From positions 1,578,477-1,642,476 of the forward strand of contig NZ_NAPS01000002.1 in assembly GCF_004323185.1 (NCBI RefSeq): a stretch of DNA of 64,000 nucleotides, written 5' to 3'. Made by a program: the position numbers and the translations under genes. This document shows, in pieces, positions 41,252 through 49,993 of the stretch (position 1 is its first letter; every line of letters begins with the position of its first letter). The notes under the pieces were generated by a model. It was not told the origin of the DNA. It made no database searches and saw only the letters and a list, made by a program, of their open reading frames with translations. The DNA is from Westiellopsis prolifica IICB1. Its GTDB lineage: Bacteria; Cyanobacteriota; Cyanobacteriia; Cyanobacteriales; Nostocaceae.

Positions 41252-43159
41252 TTACTTAGACTCTGTGAAATCAGCGTCAATCACATCATCACCAGTACCA
41301 CCAGTGGAGGAAGCACCACCATCTGTAGTACCAGCAGCATCAGTAGGCGCACCACCACCAGCTTGCTGATAGATGTTGCTACCAACAGCAAACAACGCTT
41401 GTTGCAATTCTGGCATTAATTTCTTGATTTGCTCATCGTCATCTTTGGTGATTGCATCGCGCAGGTCTTTGACCAAACCTTCAACTTTGGTCTTATCAGC
41501 TTCTGGAACTTTATCGCCCAACTCTTGCAATTGTTTTTCAGCTTGGTATGCTAAGGAGTCAGCTTGGTTCTTGCGATCGATTTTTTCACGACGATCTTTG
41601 TCAGTAGAAGCGTTTTGTTCAGCTTCACGTACCATCCGTTCAACGTCGGATTTATCTAGAGTCGAAGCACCAGTAATGCTAATAGACTGTTCCTTACCTG
41701 TACCCTTGTCTTTAGCAGTTACGTTCAAGATACCGTTGGCGTCAATATCGAACACAACTTCGATTTGAGGTACACCACGGGGTGCAGGAGGAATACCATC
41801 AAGACGGAAGGTTCCCAAGCTCTTATTATCGCCTGCCATTTCCCGTTCGCCTTGGAGGACGTGAATTTCAACGTTGGTTTGACCATCCACCGCGGTAGAG
41901 AAGACTTCTGACTTCTTGGTAGGAATAGTGGTGTTGCGAGGAATAATCTTGGTCATAACACCGCCCAAGGTTTCTACACCCAGAGACAAAGGTGTTACAT
42001 CTAACAGTAATATACCTGTAACATCACCAGCAAGGACACCAGCTTGAATTGCAGCACCAACTGCTACCACTTCATCAGGGTTAACGCTTTGGTTTGGATC
42101 TTTACCTAGAATCCGTTTGACTACGTCTTGAACAGCGGGGATACGAGTAGAACCACCCACTAACACAACTTCATCAATATCGTTCTTGCTTAACTTCGCA
42201 TCGCGTAGGGCGTTTTCTACAGGGATACGACAACGGTCAATTAAGTCAGAACAAAGTTCTTCAAACTTAGCCCGTGTCAGAGTCATATCCAAGTGTTTGG
42301 GGCCGTCTTGAGTAGCAGTGATAAATGGTAGGTTAATTTCGGCTTGGGTAACGCTAGAAAGTTCAATCTTGGCTTTTTCCGCTGCTTCTGTCAGACGTTG
42401 TAAAGCTTGTCTGTCTTTACGTAAATCAATACCTTCGTCTTTTCTGAATGCTTCTGCTAAGTAGTCAACAATTTTCTTATCAAAGTCGTCACCACCAAGG
42501 TGGGTATCACCAGAAGTAGCGAGTACTTCAAATACGCCGTCGCCTACTTCCAAGATGGATACGTCGAATGTACCACCACCAAGGTCAAATACGAGGATTG
42601 TTTCGTTGCTCTTCTTATCAAAACCGTATGCTAGAGAAGCGGCGGTAGGTTCGTTGATAATCCGTAATACTTCAATACCTGCAATCTTACCAGCGTCTTT
42701 GGTCGCTTGGCGTTGGGAGTCGTTGAAGTAAGCAGGAACAGTAATAACAGCTTGGGTTACAGTTTCACCGATATATTTGCTGGCGTCTTCTACCAGCTTA
42801 CGCAGAACTTTAGCAGAAATTTCTTCTGGTGCAAACGCTTTTCCGGCTTGGGGACAATCTAATTTAACGTTTCCACCGCTTTGGATAACTTTATAAGAAA
42901 CTTCTGTTGCTTCGTTTGTAACTTCTTCGTAGCGGCGACCGATAAATCGTTTTACAGAATAAAAAGTATTTTCGGGGTTCATCACCGCTTGGCGCTTGGC
43001 GATTTGACCAACCAAGGTATCGCCATTTTTGGCAAACGCCACAACTGACGGTGTTGTCCGAAAACCTTCAGCGTTAGCAATAACTGTAGGTTTACCACCT
43101 TCCATTACTGCTACGCAGGAGTTTGTCGTACCTAAGTCAATTCCAACTACTTTTGCCAT
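41252..43159 (-). CDS. dnaK: Molecular chaperone DnaK (Hsp70)
   Basis: 635 residues. N-terminal ATPase [16 protein letters not shown], the [12 protein letters not shown] loop and the [11 protein letters not shown] motif. Then the substrate-binding domain and a Gly/Ala/Thr-rich tail ending [12 protein letters not shown], which recruits partners in this family. Cyanobacteria have several dnaK genes; this length and tail fit the essential DnaK2 type, but no grpE or dnaJ is adjacent. No CIRCE inverted repeat was seen upstream. Confidence 0.96.
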   Translation of the reverse strand: MAKVVGIDLGTTNSCVAVMEGGKPTVIANAEGFRTTPSVVAFAKNGDTLVGQIAKRQAVMNPENTFYSVKRFIGRRYEEVTNEATEVSYKVIQSGGNVKLDCPQAGKAFAPEEISAKVLRKLVEDASKYIGETVTQAVITVPAYFNDSQRQATKDAGKIAGIEVLRIINEPTAASLAYGFDKKSNETILVFDLGGGTFDVSILEVGDGVFEVLATSGDTHLGGDDFDKKIVDYLAEAFRKDEGIDLRKDRQALQRLTEAAEKAKIELSSVTQAEINLPFITATQDGPKHLDMTLTRAKFEELCSDLIDRCRIPVENALRDAKLSKNDIDEVVLVGGSTRIPAVQDVVKRILGKDPNQSVNPDEVVAVGAAIQAGVLAGDVTGILLLDVTPLSLGVETLGGVMTKIIPRNTTIPTKKSEVFSTAVDGQTNVEIHVLQGEREMAGDNKSLGTFRLDGIPPAPRGVPQIEVVFDIDANGILNVTAKDKGTGKEQSISITGASTLDKSDVERMVREAEQNASTDKDRREKIDRKNQADSLAYQAEKQLQELGDKVPEADKTKVEGLVKDLRDAITKDDDEQIKKLMPELQQALFAVGSNIYQQAGGGAPTDAAGTTDGGASSTGGTGDDVIDADFTESK

Positions 43160-43415
43160 TTTAGGTGCTGGCTCCGTATAACTACAAATGAATGAATGGG
43201 ATATAAAGGACTAATTTTTGAACTAACTGGTTTATTGAAAGCAGCTAGTTCAGCATCAATACCTTTGGTTTGTACTTGGGCAAAACCCAATATTATGCTG
43301 ATATATATACTGAGCCTGTGTAGCCAGTCGATGAAGGGTGGTTTTCCGAACCTTAACAAGGGCGGTTATGCTTCATGTTTCCAGTTGGCTCATATATTTA
43401 TTGCTTTCACTTTGT

Positions 43416-43571
43416 CTAATGTATGAGAATTAATACTTCCTGAGATTCGGGTGAACCGTAATCTGATGGTCGTGTTTGCCGTCTTTTAGTAAACTCTAGA
43501 GACACAGGAGAACCAAAAAGAGGCATATCAGCAGCTACAAAGTTCAGTTTGTCTGTGCTTGCTGCATTCAT
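43416..43571 (-). CDS. Possible small protein (51 residues)
   Basis: An open frame upstream of dnaK on the same strand, reading MNAASTDKLNFVAADMPLFG and ending EVLILIH. The composition looks protein-like (KRRQTRPSDYGSPES), but no clear ribosome site precedes the ATG and I recognise no family. It could also be part of a long dnaK leader. Confidence 0.25.
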   Translation of the reverse strand: MNAASTDKLNFVAADMPLFGSPVSLEFTKRRQTRPSDYGSPESQEVLILIH

Positions 43572-43738
43572 TCAACTACACATTACTTTATCGAGTGCAG
43601 TGGAAAATTCACCAAACCTCTTGCCAAGAAAAAAGAGGTAAACATCAAATTATGAATGCACTCAAAATTGGTTTTTGCATAACAATCTACGTACTTTATG
43701 TTATTATTTATATATATAACTAATTCTTATTTAACATA
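43572..43738. other. Rest of the dnaK upstream gap
   Basis: The gap between dnaK and the toxin-like gene is 579 bp in all (43160-43738). Apart from the possible small frame at 43416-43571, no gene is seen. Promoters for both directions must lie here; an AT-rich run at 43690-43735 lies just before the toxin-like gene. Confidence 0.35.
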
Positions 43739-44152
43739 ATGAATATACAAATGATAGAAAAAGGTGCTATTAGTGGCAGACCCTTTGATCCGTCAAAAGC
43801 AGGAGGTAAAATACTCGATCTTTCTTATACCAAGGTCAAGATAACTAACAAGGGTATCGATATTGTAAAAGCTCATGTCTATAGATTTAATCCTATTGGT
43901 GATGATGAGAGAAAAATGATAGAGCGACTAATCAAAATTGCAGCAGGTGAACTCTTAGCCGAACCGGTTGATAAGCGCTTCTATAGCCATGAACTACGTG
44001 AATATCTGAGGTATAAAAAACTCGGTTTCCAAACTGGACAGCCGAATAATCCGGACGATGCTTATGAACTCTGGAATAATGCCCACACAGCAACATTAGA
44101 AGATTATCGTCTCAAAGAGGGACTTGGCGTTTTATTTAAAGTTGATTTATAA
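43739..44152 (+). CDS. Stand-alone polymorphic-toxin-like C-terminal domain protein
   Basis: 137 residues. It starts GRPFDPSKAGGKILDLSY and carries HELREYLRYKKLGFQTGQP and YELWNNAHTATLEDY. I recall such a segment from the C-terminal toxin modules of RHS/YD-repeat proteins, though I cannot verify that here. The HELRE histidine-glutamate pair and the NNAHTATLEDY histidine are candidate active-site residues. There is no signal peptide and no delivery domain, so it is either an orphan toxin tip or a cytoplasmic enzyme derived from one. A small winged-helix-like gene follows 137 bp later and may be its partner. Confidence 0.45.
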   Translation: MNIQMIEKGAISGRPFDPSKAGGKILDLSYTKVKITNKGIDIVKAHVYRFNPIGDDERKMIERLIKIAAGELLAEPVDKRFYSHELREYLRYKKLGFQTGQPNNPDDAYELWNNAHTATLEDYRLKEGLGVLFKVDL

Positions 44153-44289
44153 GCGGTTAGGATTAAAGAAAATTAATTAAGTGGGCAAAATCATTGAATA
44201 GATATTTATCAAGCTTTTGTCCACTCCATGAAAAGTAAAGTTGTTAAATTTAAAATTGATAAAATCCTCTTTATAAAGGAGGAAGAACC

Positions 44290-44547
44290 ATGAAAGACTC
44301 AATCAAACTAACTCAACTTGAATTAGTGCTTCTGAAATTAGTAGCTAAAGGTGAAGGAAATTGGAGCTGGTATGAAATAGCGAGTTCACTTTCTCGTCTA
44401 GACGTACCTAGAGAACCCGACATGATGATTGTGTTAAAAAATTTGGCTGCTGAGGGTTTACTTCGACGATATGTGGAGCAAGGGTCGCCTCGCGATCGCT
44501 GGGAATTAACATCAGCAGGAAATAAAATCCTTATGGAAATATCTTGA
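44290..44547 (+). CDS. Small winged-helix-like protein
   Basis: 85 residues. Pattern of three helices and a wing: LTQLELVLLKLVAKGEG, WYEIASSLSRLDVP, VLKNLAAEGLLRRY and RWELTSAGNKIL. This resembles MarR/PadR-type DNA-binding folds or small immunity proteins. A clear AAAGGAGGAAGAACC ribosome site precedes the ATG. It could regulate or neutralise the toxin-like gene upstream; that is only inferred from position. Confidence 0.5.
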   Translation: MKDSIKLTQLELVLLKLVAKGEGNWSWYEIASSLSRLDVPREPDMMIVLKNLAAEGLLRRYVEQGSPRDRWELTSAGNKILMEIS

Positions 44548-44590
44548 ATGAGATGGCAAATCTTACCTAGACCTCTAAATCATAAAGTGT

Positions 44591-45598
44591 ATGGTTGCCC
44601 TATCTCCTAGTTTGCAAGCAAAACTTACTACATCTCTTTTGATTGGAAACCTAACTGTGAACAGTCGGGTTTTGCAGTCGCCTCTTTCTGGGGTGACTGA
44701 TTTGGTGTTTCGTCGCTTGGTACGTCGCTATGCACCAGATTCGATGATGTATACGGAAATGGTGAGTGCGACGGAGTTACACCATGTCAAAAAATTACCC
44801 AAAATCATGGAGGTAGACGCTAACGAACGACCAATTAGCATCCAATTATTTGACTGTCGCCCTGATTTTTTGGCAGAAGCAGCGCAGAAAGCAGTAGCAG
44901 AAGGTGCGGATACAATTGATATTAATATGGGTTGCCCTGTAAATAAAATTACTAAAAAGGGTGGTGGATCTTCCCTGCTGCGACAACCACAAGTAGCTGA
45001 GGCAATAGTCCGGGAAGTCGTCAATGCTGTCGATGTACCTGTAACAATTAAAACTCGCATTGGTTGGAACGATGAGGAAATTACGATCCTTGATTTTGCC
45101 AAACGAATGCAGGATGCAGGCGCACAAATGATTACAGTCCATGCCCGGACTCGCGCTCAAGGATACAATGGTAACGCGCGTTGGGAATGGATTGGTCGTG
45201 TGAAACAGGTGCTTTCTATTCCCGTAATTGCCAATGGTGATATTTTTTCGGTAGAGTCAGCGGTGCAATGTTTACAGGAAACAGGGGCTGATGGGGTGAT
45301 GTGTTCCCGCGGAACATTGGGTTATCCGTTTTTGGTGGGAGAAATAGATTACTTTCTCAAAACTGGGGAGAAATTACCGCCACCAACACCGATACAGCGT
45401 TTAGAATGTGCTAGAGAACACTTACAGGCACTTTGGGAATATAAAGGCGATCGCGGAATTTTACAAGCGCGTAAGCACATGACTTGGTATGCAAAAGGTT
45501 TTGTTGGTGCGGCGGAGTTACGCGCAGAGTTAAGTTTAATCGAAACTGTACAGCAGGGTCTAAATTTAATTGATAGAACGCTTGAGCAGTTAAATTAA
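44591..45598 (+). CDS. dusB: tRNA-dihydrouridine synthase
   Basis: 335 residues. FMN enzyme that reduces uridines in tRNA. TIM-barrel with LQSPLSGVTDLVFRRL at the start, catalytic Cys115 in DINMGCPVNKI, a phosphate site PVIANGDIFS and GVMCSRGTLGYPF. The C-terminal helical domain holds ARKHMTWYAKGF, which contacts tRNA. Family length. The TAA stop is formed by the edge of fold-back repeat family 2. Confidence 0.9.
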   Translation: MVALSPSLQAKLTTSLLIGNLTVNSRVLQSPLSGVTDLVFRRLVRRYAPDSMMYTEMVSATELHHVKKLPKIMEVDANERPISIQLFDCRPDFLAEAAQKAVAEGADTIDINMGCPVNKITKKGGGSSLLRQPQVAEAIVREVVNAVDVPVTIKTRIGWNDEEITILDFAKRMQDAGAQMITVHARTRAQGYNGNARWEWIGRVKQVLSIPVIANGDIFSVESAVQCLQETGADGVMCSRGTLGYPFLVGEIDYFLKTGEKLPPPTPIQRLECAREHLQALWEYKGDRGILQARKHMTWYAKGFVGAAELRAELSLIETVQQGLNLIDRTLEQLN

Positions 45599-45805
45599 CC
45601 TGAGTTCGATGGATTTGATCAGCTAAGGGTTTAAACCCTTAGCTAATAGCACAAGTCGTCTTCAGACGACTTAAATAAATCAACTAGTCTGCTTAAGCAG
45701 AGACTGCGATTTCAATTGCAGGCGGGATTTTTGAACATTTGGGATGCTCTGTTTGCGGGCGAGTTGATTGTTTAGCCTGAATAAATATTATCGAATTCAG
45801 GTTGA
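45597..45805. repeat. Fold-back repeat family 2, full copy
   Basis: About 209 bp between convergent dusB and cysK. The ends AACCTGAGTTCGAT and the inverse of AACCTGAATTCGAT match at 13 of 14 positions. The interior has TTTAAACCC palindromes and GTCGTCTTCAGACGAC. Partial copies occur at 1590-1657, 6236-6350, 49165-49205 and 56185-56245. Confidence 0.7.
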
Positions 45806-45806
45806 T

Positions 45807-46769
45807 TTACACTTTCTGCAACCATTCAGTTTCTTGTGGTTCTTGGAAAAGTGATGTACTCAAGTAGCGTTCACCAAAACTAGGTTGAATCATCACAATT
45901 AATTTACCTTCATTTTCTGGACGCTTCGCCACTTGAATCGCTGCATACAAAGCTGCACCAGCAGAAATACCTGATAACAAGCCTTCTTCTCTGGCTAAAC
46001 GACGACCATAGGAAATTGACTGCTCATCTGTGACTTGAATTACTTCATTCACGAAGTCTGGACGGTAGATATCTGGAACAAATCCTGCACCGATACCTTG
46101 AATTTTATGGGGGCCGGGTAAACCCCCAGTTAATACAGGACTGCTAGCTGGTTCCACTGCGATCGCTTGAAAACTTGGTTTACGTTGTTTGATGACTTCC
46201 GCTACACCAGTGATTGTTCCACCAGTACCAACTCCCGCCACTACAATATCTACCTGTCCATCAGTATCTTGCCAAATTTCTTCAGCTGTGGTTTCTCGAT
46301 GCACTTTGGGATTGGCAGGATTGCGAAACTGCTGTAACATGCGGGCATTAGGCGTTTGTGTCACTATCTGTTCAGCACGAGCGATCGCACCCCGCATTCC
46401 TTCTATTCCTGGTGTTAACACCAATTTTGCACCATAAGCTCTCAGCATAGCTTGTCTTTCTTTACTCATGGTGTCAGGCATTGTCAAAATTAAATCATAG
46501 CCCTTAGCGGCTGCCACCATCGCCAAAGCAATACCCGTATTCCCAGAAGTCGGTTCAACTAAAACATTCTCTCCTGGTTTGATCCAGTCTGCTGCTTCCG
46601 CAGCTTCCACCATACTCACTCCAATTCTGTCTTTAACAGATGCAGCTGGATTCATACTTTCTAACTTCACCACAATCTGGGCTACTGCTCCCGAACTTTG
46701 GGGAATTCTATTTAACCGAACTAAAGGAGTTCTTCCCACTAATCTTGTAATATCGTCAGCAATCCGCAT
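45807..46769 (-). CDS. cysK: Cysteine synthase A
   Basis: 320 residues. PLP enzyme making cysteine from O-acetylserine and sulfide. Lys46 in ASVKDRIG is the PLP lysine; [18 protein letters not shown] and [14 protein letters not shown] are the substrate and phosphate loops. The family is complete. Its stop lies next to repeat family 2. Confidence 0.96.
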   Translation of the reverse strand: MRIADDITRLVGRTPLVRLNRIPQSSGAVAQIVVKLESMNPAASVKDRIGVSMVEAAEAADWIKPGENVLVEPTSGNTGIALAMVAAAKGYDLILTMPDTMSKERQAMLRAYGAKLVLTPGIEGMRGAIARAEQIVTQTPNARMLQQFRNPANPKVHRETTAEEIWQDTDGQVDIVVAGVGTGGTITGVAEVIKQRKPSFQAIAVEPASSPVLTGGLPGPHKIQGIGAGFVPDIYRPDFVNEVIQVTDEQSISYGRRLAREEGLLSGISAGAALYAAIQVAKRPENEGKLIVMIQPSFGERYLSTSLFQEPQETEWLQKV

Positions 46770-46867
46770 CTAAAATTTTCCTTTTTAGTTATCTAAAGTC
46801 TGTATTCAATATACTACTGTTAGTCGGTAGACTTTTAGCTTTTTATTCATAAACCAAAATTAAATAA

Positions 46868-46912
46868 GTTAGTGGTCATTTGTCATTTGTTATTTGTTAT
46901 TTGTTATTGCTC
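46868..46912. repeat. Short tandem repeat (TTGTTAT)n
   Basis: Five heptad units TCATTTG/TTATTTG lie between cysK and the phosphoesterase gene, in the shared upstream region. Confidence 0.7.
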
Positions 46913-46956
46913 AAAAAACTCTTGACTTTGGACAATGGACTATTGACTATATAATT

Positions 46957-48507
46957 ATGAAATTTGTATCTGATCCAGCGATCGCTGATAAAATTCGTAA
47001 AATGAATCAACGGGTAAAGTGGCAAAATCCGTTGATTGTACAACGTAGTATAGACCAAACCCGGCTAGTACTAAACGACGACCGAGCCGAGGAACCAGAA
47101 TTTTCATTCTTAGTGGTGGGTGATAGTGGTTCCGGGTCACATTACACACACAATCCTCAACGCCAAGTTGCAGAATTAATGCTTCCCCATCGTCAAGAAT
47201 GCCGTTTTCTGCTGCATACAGGGGATGTAATTTATTTAGTCGGGTCAAGCGAGTACTATCAAAAAAACTTCATTGAACCTTACCGGGAATTTATCTGTGG
47301 AGGTGAGCAACCCCAAAGTATTGCTTACGACCAGATGATTTTTGAGTTTCCCATTTTACCTGTACCGGGGAATCACGATTACTATGATTTGCCGCTTGTG
47401 TATGGATTAGTTTCTTTAGTCACTCAGCCTCTACGTAAAATTCTGAGTAAAAAATTGGATTTGGATGTTGGTTGGCATGGCTCTAGACAAGGTGAAGCTT
47501 ATGCACGAGCTTTCCTAGACTATTTAAAAGTTTTCATGCTTCCATCAGACCTAGAGCGTCATTTGGATACACATTACACAGCCAAAACTGAAACTGGCCG
47601 ATGTCTGCATTACGAACCGGGAGTTTTTACCCGTCTACCAAATCGTTACTACACTTTCCGGTATTCTGGCATAGATTTCTTTGCTTTAGATACTAATACA
47701 TTCAACGATCCATCACCACTGCCCGCAACACAACAAGGAGAACTCGATCGCCAAATTTTGGAAAAGCGCCGTGTCGAGATGGAACAACAAAAGCAGGAAA
47801 TTATGGAAACCTCGAACCAACTAGATCCCAGTGATCCTAGTGAGGCGGAACATCTGGATGATTTGCGAGCAAAATTGTCACAAATAGAAGAGATTGTTGT
47901 TGATATCGACAAGCAACTTGCTGCTGACCACAAAACGGTAGTAGATACTGAACAACTAGATTGGCTAAAGCAGAGACTAATAGAATCCTGGCATACCAAA
48001 GAAGTACGAGGAAGAGTAATTTATTTTCATCACCCCCCTTACGTGACTGAAGCGACAAAATGGAATCAGGCACAAACTTTGGCTGTGCGCGATCGCCTGC
48101 GTAATGTGTTGAATGGAGTAGCAGCAAAGGTCGGTTCTTTAGCTGAGGGTCGTCCTCTGGTAGATTTGGTATTGAACGGTCACGCCCACTGTTTAGAACA
48201 TTTACAAACAATGGATACAGGCCACGCTGACAGCAATATTAACTGGATTGTTTGTGGTGGTAGTGGTTACAGTTTGCGACGCCAACGGACTGAGGGAACA
48301 GATTTATTAGAAGATCAAAAATTAATAGCGCGATCGCATTTATTCGTAGGTCGCGCGGGACAAGGTTCCCAAAAACGCCGACCATATTCGTGTTTGCGTA
48401 TCGATGTCAAAGCTGGTTGTCCTCCCAAGTTTGTTGTTCGTCCTTTGGTTGTCGAACGTTATCAGCGTCAGTGGCGCGATCGTCAAGTTCAACCATTTAC
48501 TATTTGA
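46957..48507 (+). CDS. Calcineurin-type metallophosphoesterase
   Basis: 516 residues from the ATG at 46957 (MKFVSDPAIADKIRK); the frame opens 63 bp earlier, but the upstream part overlaps the tandem repeat. Metal-binding motifs in order: VVGDSGSG, HTGDVIYLVG, PGNHDYYD, YFHHPPY and LNGHAHCLE, all intact. A central coiled coil (about residues 250-320, rich in Glu/Gln) is an unusual insert between the metal motifs. Members are phosphatases or nucleases; the substrate is unknown. Followed by a strong hairpin. Confidence 0.9.
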   Translation: MKFVSDPAIADKIRKMNQRVKWQNPLIVQRSIDQTRLVLNDDRAEEPEFSFLVVGDSGSGSHYTHNPQRQVAELMLPHRQECRFLLHTGDVIYLVGSSEYYQKNFIEPYREFICGGEQPQSIAYDQMIFEFPILPVPGNHDYYDLPLVYGLVSLVTQPLRKILSKKLDLDVGWHGSRQGEAYARAFLDYLKVFMLPSDLERHLDTHYTAKTETGRCLHYEPGVFTRLPNRYYTFRYSGIDFFALDTNTFNDPSPLPATQQGELDRQILEKRRVEMEQQKQEIMETSNQLDPSDPSEAEHLDDLRAKLSQIEEIVVDIDKQLAADHKTVVDTEQLDWLKQRLIESWHTKEVRGRVIYFHHPPYVTEATKWNQAQTLAVRDRLRNVLNGVAAKVGSLAEGRPLVDLVLNGHAHCLEHLQTMDTGHADSNINWIVCGGSGYSLRRQRTEGTDLLEDQKLIARSHLFVGRAGQGSQKRRPYSCLRIDVKAGCPPKFVVRPLVVERYQRQWRDRQVQPFTI

Positions 48508-48513
48508 ATCCAA

Positions 48514-48552
48514 CAAAAAAAGCGATGATTGAGAAAATTTTCAATCATCGCA
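48514..48552. terminator. Bidirectional intrinsic terminator
   Basis: GCGATGATTGA and TCAATCATCGC form an 11-bp perfect stem; A-run on the left gives a T-run for the minus-strand gene, weaker for the plus strand. It lies between two convergent genes. Confidence 0.82.
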
Positions 48553-48584
48553 TTTAAATTCCCAACTTAACAACCCTAAAAAAA

Positions 48585-48995
48585 CTAAATTACACCAGGA
48601 CCTCTACCCCGTTGGTCGCCTTCCATTGTTAATTCGCCTTGCTTATCTTCGTTAATTTCTGTTAATTCTTCAACACGGTTTTCTGTATCTTCTTCTGCTT
48701 CTTGACGTGCATCACCTGGTACTTCGTAGTACATTTCTGGTTCAACCGCATAATTATTTAATAGACCTTCTTTGTCTACAGTGTAGCCATCTGTGGTACG
48801 TATACTTTCACCAGGATGAGTTTGATCATCTGTAGATGCACTAGCTTCTTTTTCTTCTGTAGGTTTTGTTTTAAACAAGTCTCCTTCTCTTTCTTGACGT
48901 GCGGCTGTTTCAGCGGGGACAATATGTGGATCGTATTTATTTTCGCGAACGCGATCAGATGTATCTGCTCCTTTTTTATAAGCTTCATTAGCCAT
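48585..48995 (-). CDS. Hydrophilic, probably disordered small protein
   Basis: 136 residues, very rich in Glu, Asp, Lys, Thr and Gly, with no hydrophobic core: MANEAYKKGADTSDRVREN, later PGDARQEAEEDTENRVEEL and GDQRGRGPGV. Composition resembles stress-induced or hydrophilin-like proteins. A TAAAGGAG site precedes the ATG. Function unknown. Confidence 0.7.
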   Translation of the reverse strand: MANEAYKKGADTSDRVRENKYDPHIVPAETAARQEREGDLFKTKPTEEKEASASTDDQTHPGESIRTTDGYTVDKEGLLNNYAVEPEMYYEVPGDARQEAEEDTENRVEELTEINEDKQGELTMEGDQRGRGPGVI

Positions 48996-49235
48996 AATTT
49001 ATGTACTCCTTTAATTAATCTGTTTTAATCATTCAATCATTCAATCCAAGGACTATATTAGTTTTTAAATCAAACAAGTAAAACTACCTAAAGAAGTGTT
49101 TAGAAAAGGCAAAAAAATAATTTTATCTGCCTAAGGATATATATATTAAATATCTTGCACAAATATTTTTGAAAGTGAGTTCGATGGATTTTATTAGCTC
49201 AACATCCCGCCCCTAATAAATTTGGGTATCATAGC
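48996..49235. other. Intergenic region with partial repeat
   Basis: Part of a 362-bp gap (48996-49357). A partial copy of repeat family 2 (GAGTTCGATGGATTTTATTAGC) lies at about 49165-49205. No gene seen. Confidence 0.5.
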
Positions 49236-49262
49236 AAAAACCCACTCGCTCAAAGTGGGTTG
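49236..49262 (-). terminator. Intrinsic terminator of the CAAD gene
   Basis: On the minus strand AACCCACT and AGTGGGTT pair around TTGAGCG, followed by TTTTTG. Confidence 0.75.
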
Positions 49263-49357
49263 AAGAAGTTATTGATTGAGTTTAAGATAAGAATTTATTT
49301 ATTGCCCACTATTAATTATGGTGCAATTTTCAATTTATTTGGATGAAACTACTTAAA

Positions 49358-49789
49358 CTAACCCAAAAATTGCTTTTTAACAGAATCAATTTCTACTGCT
49401 AATTCTTGGCGAGTAGATTCTTTGATGAGATAGCGGAAAACAAACCAAGTGGTGTAAATAATTCCAATTAACTCTAATACTGGTTGTGCTAAGGGAACAT
49501 CATTAATTGCATCCAGTATAGCCAGGATAATCTTAGCAGTCACAACTGCTGCTAGGAACCAAGCCAGAATGATAAATATCTGCTTGTATGCTTGAAAAAA
49601 CTTATTGAAGTTTTGGGAAAATTCTTGCCAGAAACTCTCTAATTCTCTAGTAATTAGCTCAAATTGGCTTTCGGGTTTTTGGGCTGGAGGTAACTTTGGT
49701 AAGTTTTGAGTATCTGAACCTTCGATTGCTGCCACAGCTGCTGCTGAGGTAACATCATTGTATTGTTTTTGTTGTACTTCGGTTTCCAT
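49358..49789 (-). CDS. CAAD-domain membrane protein
   Basis: 143 residues. A disordered N-terminus (residues 1-40), an amphipathic helix, then two membrane helices (about 72-92 and 103-121) and a C-terminal helix REELAVEIDSVKKQFLG-like. This is the CAAD fold found appended to cyanobacterial aminoacyl-tRNA synthetases and related to plant CURT1 thylakoid-curving proteins. It probably sits in the thylakoid membrane. No synthetase part is attached. Confidence 0.8.
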   Translation of the reverse strand: METEVQQKQYNDVTSAAAVAAIEGSDTQNLPKLPPAQKPESQFELITRELESFWQEFSQNFNKFFQAYKQIFIILAWFLAAVVTAKIILAILDAINDVPLAQPVLELIGIIYTTWFVFRYLIKESTRQELAVEIDSVKKQFLG

Positions 49790-49932
49790 AGGTTGATGAG
49801 ATAATTTTGTTGGAATGGAAAAGTATGATTGCAGTATCTCCTAATATAAATTGTGCAGTTTCATCCTAATTTTTCATCAAACTTTTGACAGACTTGTTTT
49901 TTCTTTCGTGAGAAGGAAGAGTTAGCTATTGA

Positions 49933-49993
49933 ATTAGTCTAAAGTCAATAGTTTTTTGACCCTAGACTAATGACCATTGACCATTGACCAACT
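49933..49993. repeat. Hairpin with short GACCATT repeats
   Basis: ATTAGTCTA and TAGACTAAT (49933-49941, 49963-49971) pair perfectly, followed by three TGACCAT heptads up to the next gene's stop. Confidence 0.6.

Noticed and set aside
43160..43300. CIRCE operator before dnaK
   Set aside because: No TTAGCACTC...GAGTGCTAA inverted repeat was found near the start.
48776..48988. Alternative frame inside the hydrophilic protein gene
   Set aside because: Lysine-rich shadow of the 136-residue gene; the longer frame has the better start and ribosome site.
49241..49262. Short direct motif near 49240 as CRISPR repeat
   Set aside because: It is a simple hairpin with a T-run on the minus strand and is explained as a terminator.
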